Of a DNA stretch of 64,000 nt, positions 28,901 through 39,900 are shown piece by piece (within the stretch, counting starts at the first letter, position 1; every line of letters starts with the position of its first letter). The stretch comes from Anaerolineaceae bacterium oral taxon 439 (lineage in GTDB: Bacteria; Chloroflexota; Anaerolineae; Anaerolineales; Anaerolineaceae): positions 868,001-932,000 of the forward strand of contig CP017039.1 of NCBI GenBank assembly GCA_001717545.1. The letters run 5' to 3'. The notes beneath the pieces are model-generated. The model made no database searches and was not told the origin of the DNA. It saw only the letters and a program-made list of their open reading frames with translations. A program made the position numbers and the translations under genes.

Positions 28901-30895
28901 TTCCGCGTCCTCGAGGTCGACAGCGCCGGGAACGACTGGAAACCGGACAACTACGATAAGATCGGAGCCGGGACCAACATGACGAACCAGTACGTCATCC
29001 CGCGCGGCGATATCGACGGACGGAAGCTCTGGGGCCGCGGTTCGGACCCGCGCCCGACGGTCTGGCTGAAGCTGTACCGGCAGGTCGGTGAGAATCCTCC
29101 CGAAGAGGTCCCGCTTCCGGAAGGCGAAATCAAGCAGGTCCCGTCCGGGACCGGCACGGTCACCTGGCAGAACGTCGAGCTGACGACGATCCGGGGCGAG
29201 AGTTACGTCTTCTCGGTCAGGGAAGTCGACGCGCACGGCGCGGACTGGACCGCTCCGGGCTACTATAAGATTGAAAACGGGGCGACGGTTACCAACCAGC
29301 GGCTCAGCCGGATTTACGTCGGCGTGTCAACGACGCCGCTGTCGTATGACGTCTTCCCGCTCGTGATTACCAACGGCGAAGGGCTCAGCGACCGGCAGTC
29401 GATTGACAACAACGACGGCGACGCGACGTATCCGAAGGAGCTCTTCCGCGAAGACCTGGCGGTCATTCCGCATCAGGTCCGGATCGACATGCTCGATCTC
29501 GAACGCTGGCGCGTGGAAGGCGCGAGCTGCCTGATGCGCCCGTACGACAGCAGCGATCCGAACGACGACGTGAACCTGTCGGTCGAGCTCAAGCGCGATG
29601 TCTTCGGAAGGGCGACCGGCGAATTTGAAATCAAGCCGATGCCGGTTGAGAAAGACATCCGCTGTATAATCCAGCTGCGCAACTTGCGCGCGTCGAAGAT
29701 CGTCGTCAAGAACGTTACGTATCCGAATCCGGATATTCCGATGTTCCCGCTGTATCATTACGACGTGACGGGCGTCGGTTACGGGCCGTTCGATTTATCG
29801 ACGACGTCGGAACCGAACGTTCAGGAGGTCGCTCCGGGCGACTTCTCGATCACGCAGACGAACGTCACCGGCTGGACGACGATCGACGTCATTGCGACGA
29901 GCTCGATCATCGGGCGGCGGCCGCTGACCTCGCTGAACGACACGGGCGCGGAGACGAAGGCGGAATTCACTGCGATCGACAGCGAAGTCGTGACGCTCAC
30001 GTTCGTCAACGTCCCGCCGAATACGATCATGCTTAAGAAGGAGACGATCCCGGCGAACACGGGCGATAAGTTCCGCTTTGAAGGGATCCTGTCGGGCGAA
30101 ATCAGCCACGGCGAATACCTGATCCGGACCGACGTCGTTCCGGACGGGAAGCAGCACCAGGCGATCGAAATGCCGCATGACGAATGGTCGAAGCACCGCG
30201 TCACCTGCGTCGAGCGCGGGATCATCGGGCCAACGGAGACGCGCGCCGAATTCTATACCATGTCCGCCTACTATGGGCTGGATCCGGGCGAAACGATCCT
30301 CTGTACCTTCGTTAACCGCAAGTGGGGCGCGGACGATAATCCGGATATTCCGGACCCGGATATCCCGGGATTCACGGACATCGGGCTGCCGCGAACCGGC
30401 TTTACGCCGGGCGTTGTAACCGCCCTTCCGGACCAGCCGGCCGCGAAGCTGTACGCGCCGTCTGAATTGACGCTGCGGATTCCGAAGATGAACCAGACGC
30501 TGTCGATCGTCGGGATTCCGAAGAGCGGCAAGAACTGGGACGTGACCTGGCTGGATCCGCATCAAGCCGGGTACCTTGAGGAAAGCGCGTATCCGACCTG
30601 GGATGGAAACAGCGTCATCACGGCGCACGTCTGGGACGCGTACAATAACCCGGGTCCGTTCGCGGGGTTGAAGGACCTTGTCTACGGCGACCGCTTCACG
30701 ATTGAAGCGTACGGTATGACGTATACGTACGAGGTCCGCGAGTCGGAACGCGTATTGGCGACGGCGGTCGATCGAGTCTTGACGCCGAAGACCGGCAGCT
30801 GGATTACGCTGCTGACCTGCGAACAGTATAACGAGACGACGGATAAATACGCTTACCGGCGCATGGTCCGCGCGGTCCTTATCGAAACGAAGTAA
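22949..30895 (+). CDS. Giant adhesin 1, main part: Cna-B array, LPRTGF and sortase
   Basis: This frame (2648 residues from the first ATG, continuous with 22937) has no ribosome site of its own. Order: InlB-type repeat domains to about residue 485; 13 Cna-B repeats, each opening K-x-W-x-G-G and closing with a Y-x-V-x-E then V-x-N pattern, which should form Lys-Asn isopeptide bonds; acidic Pro/Asn/Asp linkers between several repeats (PDDPGDPGDNPNPEPG); a C-terminal module shared with the next gene (about 2120-2470); LPRTGF at 2480; and a sortase domain with H2560 (VITAHVWD), C2624 (TLLTC) and Arg in YRRMVR near 2637-2641. No hydrophobic tail follows the LPRTGF. It should be a surface adhesin or pilus-like stalk. 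Confidence 0.87.
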   Translation: MYSEAPLQKAENMWAWGLYSSGTIFTQHYREAAPGVEGNGPNQPPAGTIYNAIKESYVYSHAGMVYNTFIDGVIPTPGFTLYHLPSEATLLQQLYSGQLPDTGCNSGNGRIVCHWHQIQNNCHTVGTQKYCEGTIYYQRLSYKITFHRNITDAHAPVYNVPDIPYQQDISNTIANHAAALELTEKVESGKTYLFEGWYDNPAFVGTPYSFSGQTMPAHDLILYAKWILKPTRVNYCKAAGSTQCSYLTVPQNTQLNAPQQAQINSYKEPPTGTTEADFDGWYFRSSSGSYIKFDLANDYVGENTITLYPIYNLKDYGVTYSGGLGAGGVAPTDSKRYTSGTNAVVLDKGGLTPPTGQSFCGWRVDGDGSGRVYQPGETLLVDNNKNLTAQWCPGIPTTTVTYKPGAGNGAEINLPNQPINITHHAYGIGAGPGQADYTPKTGYVFESWKGANGTIYQPGDAVQLTLEGPGANNKNIFTAQWKRAVTDIVARKTWVGGALADHVYVELKLTRSVGGTQDPAFVSPSPTLVPAGTNPADTRTYTWTGLETHTADGKKYTYNVVETPVGSANSVVSPGATEYEFNVVNTLKSPQVDKEITKIWKGGFYLDKPAIQVKLVGTCAGCATKEVGPRTINLADVTVTENPAAYETTWKFTWTGLDKIDVATGQEYSWHVQEEADPSPEWKSDCLSGQSMPADLTCVNEYKPPLIPPTNPENPDDPNPHPNPADDPGEVAGRKYWLGGKATGYADVTIRLRRKWPKNLSGDCGATPVYECEIGADIRDVNGAVVPSDVTLAKADAATHKWMHVWANLPKTDQKTGLDITYWIDELSVGALSPATLGEFVEVKDDNEDGVVDVGDDDLKVKNKYLPPLVPDDPGDPGDNPNPEPGTPGADGNVTGVKIWNGGADSDHVDIKLLLKRRWKKTDGTDCAATPADCGAEEEVTVTRDGAPVNPRVTLLKATQAAHQWKNKWTGLADRDFEYGYKYYYRIVEENTPAELAPYTQEAGDTDGNPVTVQNNYHAPSQSRIGTKVWVGGASYNGGVRPDVTLRLCRTLSSAPDFTSCNNIADGTTPQEQTLHHPTLMATWEGYPDKAANGIPYIYWIKETAAPADYVEVDRGDLGLLTPAQRMTVTNRFDSHNSVVQITGEVEWHGGDPFAADPVLSKAKLMLYRGIGPVGPNGAPANPEKVVIPPAVQPAEVEVTRGAGNTGSHTFGNLPEYNPDGVEYIYYVDIVTGTGASAVVTQIIGDSGSDHFEKVAPPGFSENQDYNYDLVVDVAYRAPSTTFRAKKVWEGGKYYNGGVRPDVWFKIQRHVKGTGDPWQDVPVLPPPDNTEANARIKKVQGSNPVIFYNLEKTTNEAAPREYEFRVAEVMPGAAPDTWVDWAHENYPGTHVSPAGDGNNTANPVEMKNTYRSKLIEVHGKIKWLDGNSAAHHQDITVALCHKKSDGTEDCDVGNSIPWVDGVDEQDFHWDSDDPLGPWAPYHGPKVNETDPDGKAYQYYLKHDTPAPLPAAGIDYKVESEGPGPRPDHVDPMHVHYRYVPPTIDIDATKRWNDGQLLRSPVQITLYWKRFSQPDSAAVKVPANALTGSLPGTDCKRENPLTFTPQLPLSISNPDTENLTQHWCVPKTNQAGEEYVYWVKEDESQLDKRFWHPSNVLGEAYTIANSFRPPLINWDDNPPDKEPNPPNPPVELDPNQDDGKMKIVKIWKNGKTARPVSLNIWVYQEIEGVPGSRIPYPGPGANLVTLTPPADNGDRWEKTIEGVPDMTHKGQKYIYTVEEDEASIPAFELVSIDNSKDEVKTVTNRFKIPTTPVDIEIIWEGGPPAKPTTQTKLTCTSNGVVVKEETTTYVHPVTTATVQVPITDDDGHPVRCKIEQPGGAPAPYVEKPTPGTTEKPIVAGGPNNLSITNRYESPHRTVIGKKTWVDGELANNGVRPTIWLKPERSLDGNTWEAVPGTAPVAVTHPDTKAVWDNVDEFDNNGVPYQFRVLEVDSAGNDWKPDNYDKIGAGTNMTNQYVIPRGDIDGRKLWGRGSDPRPTVWLKLYRQVGENPPEEVPLPEGEIKQVPSGTGTVTWQNVELTTIRGESYVFSVREVDAHGADWTAPGYYKIENGATVTNQRLSRIYVGVSTTPLSYDVFPLVITNGEGLSDRQSIDNNDGDATYPKELFREDLAVIPHQVRIDMLDLERWRVEGASCLMRPYDSSDPNDDVNLSVELKRDVFGRATGEFEIKPMPVEKDIRCIIQLRNLRASKIVVKNVTYPNPDIPMFPLYHYDVTGVGYGPFDLSTTSEPNVQEVAPGDFSITQTNVTGWTTIDVIATSSIIGRRPLTSLNDTGAETKAEFTAIDSEVVTLTFVNVPPNTIMLKKETIPANTGDKFRFEGILSGEISHGEYLIRTDVVPDGKQHQAIEMPHDEWSKHRVTCVERGIIGPTETRAEFYTMSAYYGLDPGETILCTFVNRKWGADDNPDIPDPDIPGFTDIGLPRTGFTPGVVTALPDQPAAKLYAPSELTLRIPKMNQTLSIVGIPKSGKNWDVTWLDPHQAGYLEESAYPTWDGNSVITAHVWDAYNNPGPFAGLKDLVYGDRFTIEAYGMTYTYEVRESERVLATAVDRVLTPKTGSWITLLTCEQYNETTDKYAYRRMVRAVLIETK
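24401..29300 (+). repeat. Array of 13 Cna-B repeats (giant adhesin 1)
   Basis: Thirteen protein repeats of about 90-130 residues, recognised by openings such as ARKTWVGG, ITKIWKGG, GTKVWVGG, AKKVWEGG and GKKTWVDG. Repeats 5 and 7 share the DNA-level phrase GGCGGCGTCCGCCCGGACGT, so parts of the array are recent copies. The repeats are diverged enough that the frame is stable. Confidence 0.85.
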
Positions 30896-30907
30896 CGAGC
30901 CAAAGCG

Positions 30908-30943
30908 CCGGCGGCGCGCCCAAAACTCTGGGCGCGCCGCCGG
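30908..30943 (+). terminator. Hairpin after giant adhesin 1
   Basis: A 14-bp perfect GC stem (30908-30921 with 30930-30943) has an 8-base loop, ending 44 bases before the next start codon. The following bases have only a modest T-run (CATTTTTG). It is probably a terminator, possibly leaky, or an mRNA stabiliser between the two adhesin genes. Confidence 0.65.
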
Positions 30944-30987
30944 ACCGGTTCATTTTTGAATTAATATAGGATAGTGAGGTACACGCT

Positions 30988-33900
30988 ATGAGTTCGAAAA
31001 CAAAGAGATTCCCGTATTTGTTTATGACCTTGCTTTTGGTTATCGCGATCTTCGGGACGGCGCTGCCGGCGGTGGGGCAGGGCTCTAATCCAAGCCCGAA
31101 CTATACGACCGGGATGCGGAAAATGGTCCGCGGCGGCGCGGCGACGGTCGACCCGTTGACGCTGCCGACGTTTGAGTTTAAATTTACGTTGGATACGATT
31201 TCGCCGGGGAATAAGCGGATTTATAAGATCGAGGATCCGAAGTTCGACGAACGGCTCTTCATTCAGCGCATTGTCGTCAACGGTCCTTTCGCCAGGCAGA
31301 TGGCGAAAATCGAGGTCCATAAAAAAGACGGCAGCGGCTGGGAGACGAAGTGGACGGCTCCGGGCGGCACGCCTCCCGCGAGTATACCGCTCGGGGAGCA
31401 GGGTTCCGCGACCAACGCGGTCGACAGCGCCGCCGCCGGAAGATTAGCGGCGCAGATCTCGGATTATACAAACGGGAATCCGGTGGCGTCGAATAACACG
31501 GCGACCTACGACCAGATCCGGTTTACGTTTAAGGATGACGGCGGGCAGGGTTCGAATTTTAATGGCGCCGCCGGAAAGATCGATCTGTATTTCCGCGTTC
31601 TGAACCCATTTGTCGATCCATCGAATTTTATCGGCGGAAGCGGCGGGGTCGTCTGTTCAGGGGACCCGGGTGATCAGACACCTTTGAAAAAGGAAATCGT
31701 CTGTAACTACGCCAAGTTCTACGGGAGCGGCGGTAACGTGTCGACCAGCACGAACGGTATTTTTAATGTCCCGACCCCGACGTTCCAGTTCAAAAGCGGC
31801 TCATCTGAGATTTCGACGAATGTCAACGATATCGGTTCGGCTTCGTTCAGCTTCCTGACGACGAAAATGGTCTCGTCGGGCGAATATCAGAATATGATAT
31901 TTTCGGCGATTTTGCCGGCCGGATATGAATTCGCGAGCGCGCGCGTGACGAACAGCGAAGTTCAGGCGAAGCTGATCGGCGCGCCGGTGGTGACGAATAT
32001 CTCGGGCGGCCGGAAAAAAGTTACCATGACGTTCCAGACGTTCCAGCATGTGATCGTGTCGCCGACGCAATATGGCCAGTTCAATCTGGTGGTCAACTAT
32101 GTGCCGACGATGGCGGCTGCGAATTCGGATAATCTGAAGGGTTATCTGGCGCTGAGCAATTATGATACGCTTACGGAAGTTGGGACCAGCGGACAGTACC
32201 AGCTTAAAAAGGGCGGTAATCTCGTCGGTACGTCGATCGGCAATATTGGCGTTGACACGGACGATGGAAACAACAACGGCAATACCGGCGAAAAGATATT
32301 TACCGATAAAATTACAGTAAAGGCCGTGAAGCCTGCCAGCGACCTGAAGGGTATTTCTTATTTTGGTTCGACAGGGTACAGCCGTCTGACGAACGTCGCG
32401 CGCGGCGATACCTATACATACCGGGTAGAATTAGCGGCTTACGGCGCCGCGGTTTCCGGCGGCGTCGTTTACGAGGCATTCCCGGATTCGGGGACCGGTT
32501 CGCGATCCAGGCTGAACGCGCAGATTACCAACCCGAATCCGACTCGTTATCGGATCGAGTATTGTACCAAGGCGGGGATGCCGGCCGATGATCCGGTTCA
32601 AGGGGTCAAAGACGCTGCCTGCGATAATAACTGGGTGACAACGGTGGCCGATTATAAGCAGGTCACGGCGTATCGAATCAAGGTCCAGAATGGCCAGTCG
32701 ATCCCTGTCGGCGCTTCAGATAAGTTTGAAGTAACGATGATGGCGAATGGGCGTGGATATGACACCTCAGAACATAAGGTCTGGTATTCGAAGGACGCCG
32801 GGGCGAATTTCAGCAAGACGACGGGTTCGCCGTTAGTTGTAGCGAGTAAGCTCCGGGTCAAGATCACTTCCCGTTGGACGAAACCGAATATGACGACCGC
32901 TAATCCGGATACGACGGCGCAATTGAGCGGTTCGCCGGCGGATCTGGTCGTTGCGGGCGAAACCAATCCGGTTCCGCTGAACGGCTCGTCGCAGCCAAAT
33001 ACCGAGTCATCCATCACGGCAACAAAAGACCTGACGGCTTACGGGGCCCGGTCGAATCTGAATATCCCGCTGTCATATTCGATTACGGCGGGCGCGGTTA
33101 CGCCTGGCGGCGCTGGCGGCTATGGACCTGCGGCACTGTCCGGTACCTGCGAGCTCAATACTGGCGCGAATCAGAACGCTGGCGATGAGAATTACGATTA
33201 TCACTGTTACTTCGATTTTCGCTATCCATCGCCGGAATCGGTAAGAATCACCGGGCAGAAGAATTGGGACCCGAATATTACGCTGGGGCGTGCCGGGACG
33301 TTCCTGATGAGCCTCCAGTATCGCGAGGCAGGTTCGGGCGCCCCCTGGACAGACGTACCCGCGTCCATGCTGAGGGCGGAGATCAACTCAGTCCCCTGTC
33401 CTCAGGTGAACCCGGTTGAGCCGATGGGCAGCGCGAACGCGGAATCGTTTGAATGGTGCGTTCCGCAGGGGCCGGATTCAAACGATCTGAATCGAAAATA
33501 TGAATTCCGTTTGTACGAAAAAGCGAAGTTCCCCGCTTCCCAACCGTTTGAAAGATGGAAGGCGGAAGGCGCGACGGCGGAGATCGTGGGCGGCGAGATC
33601 GTCGGTTACGCTTCGGCTGCGTTTACTCCTGCGGGGGGCGCGGGCGCGGGCGCGTTGTCGAACGTGCTGAACAAGCAGAATTACGGCGATCCGGGCGTTC
33701 CGCCTTTGAACGCAAAGGTAACCTGGTATAACGGTCCGATGCCGAAGCCGGAGGCGTATTTAACGTTGATGCGGACGGCGATTTCAAATAGCGAAGCCTG
33801 TGTGCCGGGCTTGCCGGAACAGGTTGTTTCTGGCGGGAACCCGGTCCGTATCAAGATCAACGAGCTCGGCGAGGGTGGTTGGACGACGGGGCCGGATCAC

Positions 33901-36900
33901 GGCGACATTAAATCTGAGAAAGTTTTCCCACTCACCGGTATCCCGAAGATGAACGATTACGGATGCGCTTACAGTTACTACATCGTTGAAACCGACGCAT
34001 CCGGGAACGACCTGACGCCGGCGGGCTACAACAAGACGGACGGCGCGTCCGGCGGCTCCGCGCTCGAAATTGTCAACCGATTTAACGTCGAGCGCATTGC
34101 GATCAAGGGAACGAAGAAGTGGGTCAACGGTAATGCGCTTCCGCGACCGGTGATCACGCTCGGCTTATACGTGAAACATACCGTCGGCGGGGCGGAGCAT
34201 CTGACCATCCCGGAAGACGCTTTGCTGAACGAGGTCGTCCCGCAGCCGATCTATATGGACGCGGCGACTGGCTGCCCTGCTGCCGCATACGAGGCGGTGG
34301 GTCTGGTCGCGGTAAACAACGACCAGGACGTTTACTGGTGCGTCCCGAAGTATCAAAAGGACGGCGTCACGACGATCGATTACTATGTCGACGAGAATCT
34401 GGGCGCTGACTTTACGAATGCATCTCCGATGGCGGGCGTTCCCGCCGGGCCTTCCGGCCTGAATACGGGCGCGGCGGCTCCGACGAATTACGTCAAGACG
34501 TATACGGGCGGGAAGACCGAAATCACGAATACGTACGTGCCGCCGACGATCAATCCGGATCCGATGACCGGGAATGGGTCGGTTACAGCCGAGGTGAAGT
34601 GGCTCCCGACGGGCGTTACGATCCCGCCGAACACGGTGGTCACGCTGACGCTGAAAAGGCAGTGGCGGCTTGGGGAAAACGTGGATTGCTCGGTTGCGGG
34701 AAACTGCGGCGCGGAAGAGGTCGTTTCGGTGACGAGTCCGGCGATCACGGACGCGACGCTGAATTCGAACGACGCGGCGACGCATAACTGGAAGCATACC
34801 TGGACTGACGATAAGACGAATCCCAACGATGACCTGCCGGCGACGAACGTGGATGGGGTCCGGTATTTCTATTTTGTCGAGGGAAGCGCCGCGCCGGCGA
34901 ACTTTGAGCTGGTTCCTCTGCCGGCGGGGACCCACAAGGGCCTGACCGTGACGTATCGGTATCGGGCGACGATGACGGATGTGACCACGAAGAAGATCTG
35001 GAACGGCGGTTCGGATCCCCGACCGGTCGTCCGCTTCACGCTGCAGCGTTCGGCGGATGGCGGCGCGAATTGGGAGAACGTGCCGAACGCGGAATTAGAC
35101 GACTGCGGCGGCGCCTGTCCGAAGACGCAGCCGTATAAGGTGAATACCCCGAATGGACAGGCACAAGTCGAGGTTCATTGGCGGACGACGGAGACCTCCC
35201 CGGGCGGAACCCCCTATCAATTCATGGTGATCGAACAGCCGGTTCCGGGTTACATTCAGGATCCGAACGGTACGTCGGAGCTGCAGATTACGAATAAGTA
35301 CGTGCCGCCGATGGCCGACGTCGAAGCGACGAAGGTCTGGGTCGGCGGGCAGGCGCCACGTCCGGGCGTTGAGCTGACTTTAACGCGAACGACCGACCTG
35401 ACGAAGCCTGTCGATGGCGCCTGTACGGGCTACGAGGACGTTCCGGCGGCGGAGCTGGACGGCGCGCCGGGGTACAGCGCGAGCAACCCCGTGACGCTTC
35501 CGAACGGCACGACGGATGTGAAATGGAAGACCAACCTGAAGGCGATCACTGACGCGGCGGTGTATAAATTCTGTGTCAAGGAGACGGCGCTGACGGATTA
35601 TCCGAATCCGACGGTTTCGGTCGATGGGACCGGACGAAAGTTCACGGTCGTCAATACGTATCAATCGCCGCGGATCGATTTCGTGGGAACGAAGGTCTGG
35701 TCGGGCGGGACGGAAGCGACGAAGCCTGCGTCGATCCAGCTGACGCTGAAACGGAAGGTCGGCGCGAGCTATGTCGCGGTCGATCCGTCGGAAATCGTCG
35801 CTCCGGACGCTTCGTATACGGGCGATAACCCGGCGACGGTTACGCCCGACGCGGGCGGGAACTGGACAGTGAAATGGAGCGTCCTTAAGACGGACGCGAA
35901 TGGGGACGATTATGAATACCGGGTCGAGGAGGACGTGTTCCTGGCCGGTTGGGTGGGCACGATCAGCCCTGACGGGAAAACCGTTACCAATACCTTCATC
36001 GTCCAGAATAATCAGACGGTTACGGGCGAGAAAAAATGGATCGGCGGAACGTACGCCGACGTGCAGCTGGTTCTTTATCGCGTGATTCTCAACGCGGACG
36101 GAACGGATCGCCCGGGAACCAAAGAACAGGTCCCGGCGGTTGGCGGAATCGTTAATCCGGTACCCCTGACCCTGGCAAACGCGGCGGCGCATCACTGGAA
36201 GAACACGTGGATGGGCTTGCAGGATAAGGACCAGGCGACGGGCCTGCGTTATCGTTATTTCATCGATGAAAGCGCCGTGCCGGCCGGGTATACGAAGGTT
36301 AAGAGCCAGAGCGACCCGACGCCGATTACCGACAACGATACGCTGACGGTGACGAACCTGGCAGCCCCGCAGCCGGGAACGGTGACCGGCGTCAAGGTCT
36401 GGCAGGGCGGCCGCGATAACAACCGGATCGGCGTCTCGCTGAAGCTCATGCGGAAGCGAAATGGCGGCGCGACATGGGAACTGGCGCCGGGGGTCGCCAA
36501 TCCGGTTAAGTTGGATGAAGATAACGTGACTGGGCATCCCGCGCATAACTGGCAGTATACCTGGATGGGATTGGATACCACGACTTTCGAATATGCGGTA
36601 GAGGAAGTCGGGCTCGCGCCTGGCGCGATCTACGAAGAGATCCCCGACGCGAATCCGTATTCAGTTACGAACAAATACAAGGTCCCGCCATATGACGATC
36701 CGAATACGCCGCAGGACGAAAACGGTAAGGTCATTGGGAAGGTCGTCTGGAATAACGGCGGCGCGGCGATCGACAGCGCGAGCGTCACGCTGCAGCTGTA
36801 CAGGGCAAAGGTAGAAGCGGGCGGCTGCGATTATAGCAATAAAACGGCGGTCCAGGCTCCGGTGACACTGAACGGCGCGGACGCTGCGACGCATCACTGG

Positions 36901-39900
36901 ATGCATGAATGGAGCGGGCTCCTCGGCGAAGAGGAAACGACCGGCAAGAAATTCTGCTATTTCATCGATGACGCCGCGCCTCCGGTCGGCTTCCAGCAGA
37001 TCGATGAGACCGCGATGCCGCCTCAGCCGGTGATTACGGAGAACAAAGACCTGCAGGTGACCTACGAGCTGATCCAGGCGGCAGGGTCGTTTTCCGGTAA
37101 GAAGGTCTGGATCGGATCGGTTGGCCCGTACTGCGATGTAGAGCTGAAGCTCATGGTCCATATCGCCGGGGGCGCCAACAGCTTAGTGACTACGGACGCG
37201 GCTAATAACCCGCTGCCCGATAATCCGGTTACGTTAGCGGCCGCCGACGCGGGGACTCATCACTGGGAGCATACCTGGAATAATCTGAAGGATGTAGGAA
37301 CATCCTACCCAGCGGGTTCCTATTACTATGTTGACGAAAGTCCGCTCCCGGCGGGGTGTCCGTTCGAGAAACAACCGCTCAGCGGATTGAGCCCGAATAC
37401 GGTGACGAACGAGTACAGGATCTCGACGATCGAGATTAACGTGACGAAGGAATGGGTGAACGGCCAGCTCAAGCGCGAACCGGTCGATATCACGCTGGAG
37501 CAGTCGAACGACGGCAACACCTGGTCGCCGGCTCCATTGGAGACTCCTGGCGTTGGCGGATGCGCCGCCAACAATCCGTCTCTGGTCACGACGCTGCTTA
37601 CCGCGCCGAACAGTCCGAATACCGTTTTTGAGACGGTTAAATTCTGCGTCAAGAGCGCGAATGCGGCGGGCCCGCTGCAGTTCCGCGTGAGGGAGGCGCA
37701 CGCGGCGGGGACTATCAATAACGCGTTGTGGCCGATCCCAGGGGACGGAAGTAATATCACCGGCACTGTCGCGACCGGTTTCACGATTCGCAATACATTC
37801 GAGCCGGAGAAGCGCGACCGTACGGTTACGAAAATCTGGAGCGGCGGAGTCGGCGCGAATCCGGTCACGGTTAATCTGGAGCGCTCTATTGGCTCCAATC
37901 CGCCGGTCGTAACCCCTGTTCAGTTGACAGACGCTGATCAGGTGCCTGGCGATCCGATGAAATGGGCGAAGGTCGTGCCGGGCCTGCCCGTTACGGACGA
38001 GAAAGGGATTGACTATACCTACGAGGTGAGCGAAGATACGAGCGGCATGCCGCAGTGTGGTGTTCCGGGTTATGATCATGTCAACCTGACGGTTACGAAT
38101 ACCTGCAATCCGCAGCAGCGGAATCTGACGGTCAAGGTCGAATGGTACGGCGGACCGCTGCCGCGGCCGAACGTTAACGTTCGCGTTCAGGGTGTTGCCG
38201 GCGCGAATCCGCCGACGACGAATGACTTTACGATGACCGGAGTTCCCATGTGGGAACATACTGAGTCGCTGCCGCAAAATCATATCGACGGAACGCTCTT
38301 CAACTACACGATTTCGGTCCTGAACGCGGCGACCGACCTGGTGGACTACGACATTACGTTTGATCCGGCGCCAACGGTTCAGCTGACGACGGACCGCGAG
38401 GTCAAGATCAAGCTGAACTACCGGCAGCCAACGACGAGCGTGACGGCGACGAAGACCTGGGTGGGCGGCGGTACGCTGACGCGTCCGGATGTTTACTTCG
38501 TGCTGTACAGCAAAAAGCAGGGGACGATCGATCCGTTCGCCCCGGTCGCGAGCGCGCCGGTCATGACGCTTCCGCACGGGACGACGACGGTCACCTGGAA
38601 CAGCGTTGCGTCGAAAGATATCGACGGCAACCCGCTTGAGTTTGAGGTCCATGAAACCGATTCGACCGGCACGGACCTGGCGTTTGTCCCGGCGAATTAT
38701 ACGAAGGCTGAAAGCGGGCTGAACGTGACGAACACGTATCAGTCGAGCGGTACGGTCACGGCGAATAAAGTCTGGCAGTCGGGTACCTCGCCGCATCCGT
38801 CGATCTGGTTCAAGCTGTACCGCCAGCTGGGCTCCAATCCGGTCGAAGAAGTTCCGGGCGCGGCGATTATCGAGCTCCCGGACGGAACGCTGCAGGCGGA
38901 CTGGAGCGGCGTCGAGCTGACCGATTCGACCGGCGTCCCGTACGTCTTTACGGTCAGGGAAGTCGACGCGACCGGCGCCGACTGGGTCGTTCCGGGCTAT
39001 GTCAAGATCGAACGCGACCTGACGGTCATCAATACGAAGAAGGGTATCCTGACGGTGGCGGTTGAAACCGATCCGGCGACCTCGGAATCGTTTGAAATCG
39101 CGGTGTCGAACGTCAACGGCGACAGCCATACGGAACGGATCGACAATAATCCGACCGACCCGACGTACCCGGATACGATGATCGTCACGGATATCCCGGC
39201 GGTCGAGCATACGGTCAGGATCAACGGTCTCGATCTCGACGCCTGGGAGGTGACGGCGATCAACTGTACGTCGCAGCCGTTAGACGGTTCAACGCCGCCG
39301 GCGCCGCTGACGATCGATCCGGAATTTAACTTCTCCGGCAAGATGACGGGCGTGTTCAAGATTCCGAACGTCCCGGATCAGGCGCAGCTGGCCTGCGGAT
39401 ACAAGCTCCGCAGTCTCGTCGGCGGGAAGATCACGGTCCACAACCAGACGCTTCCGAACCCGGCTCAGCCGGTCTACCCGACGTATCAGTACCTGGTGAG
39501 CGGCGCCGGTTACACGGATTTCAACCTGCTTGCCAACGATACGATCCCGAACGCGCAGGAAGTCGCTCCGGGCACGTATCAGATCAAACAGCTGAATATC
39601 GACGGATGGGTCACGATCGACGTGGTCGTCAAGAGCTCGATCGAAGGCCGCCGTCCGATGGTCAGTCTCAACGAAGAGCGCGTGGCGACGCCTCCGGCGC
39701 CGCTGGGCAGCGAAACCTTTACAGGCTGGCAGTCAGTCCTGACCTTTACGGTCCAACCGAAGGAGCAGGTGACAGTGACCTTCGTCAACGCGCCGAAGAA
39801 TACGGTCATGATTCGCAAGGAGACGATCCCGTCCGGCGTCCCGAACAAGTTCTACTTCGCGGGCAAGCTGAGCGGTACGATCGGCGACGGCGAATACCTG

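Noticed and set aside
24401-39040. CRISPR or DNA satellite in the repeat-rich adhesin genes
   Set aside because: Repeats are coding Cna-B domains of about 100 residues, diverged at DNA level and without regular spacers.
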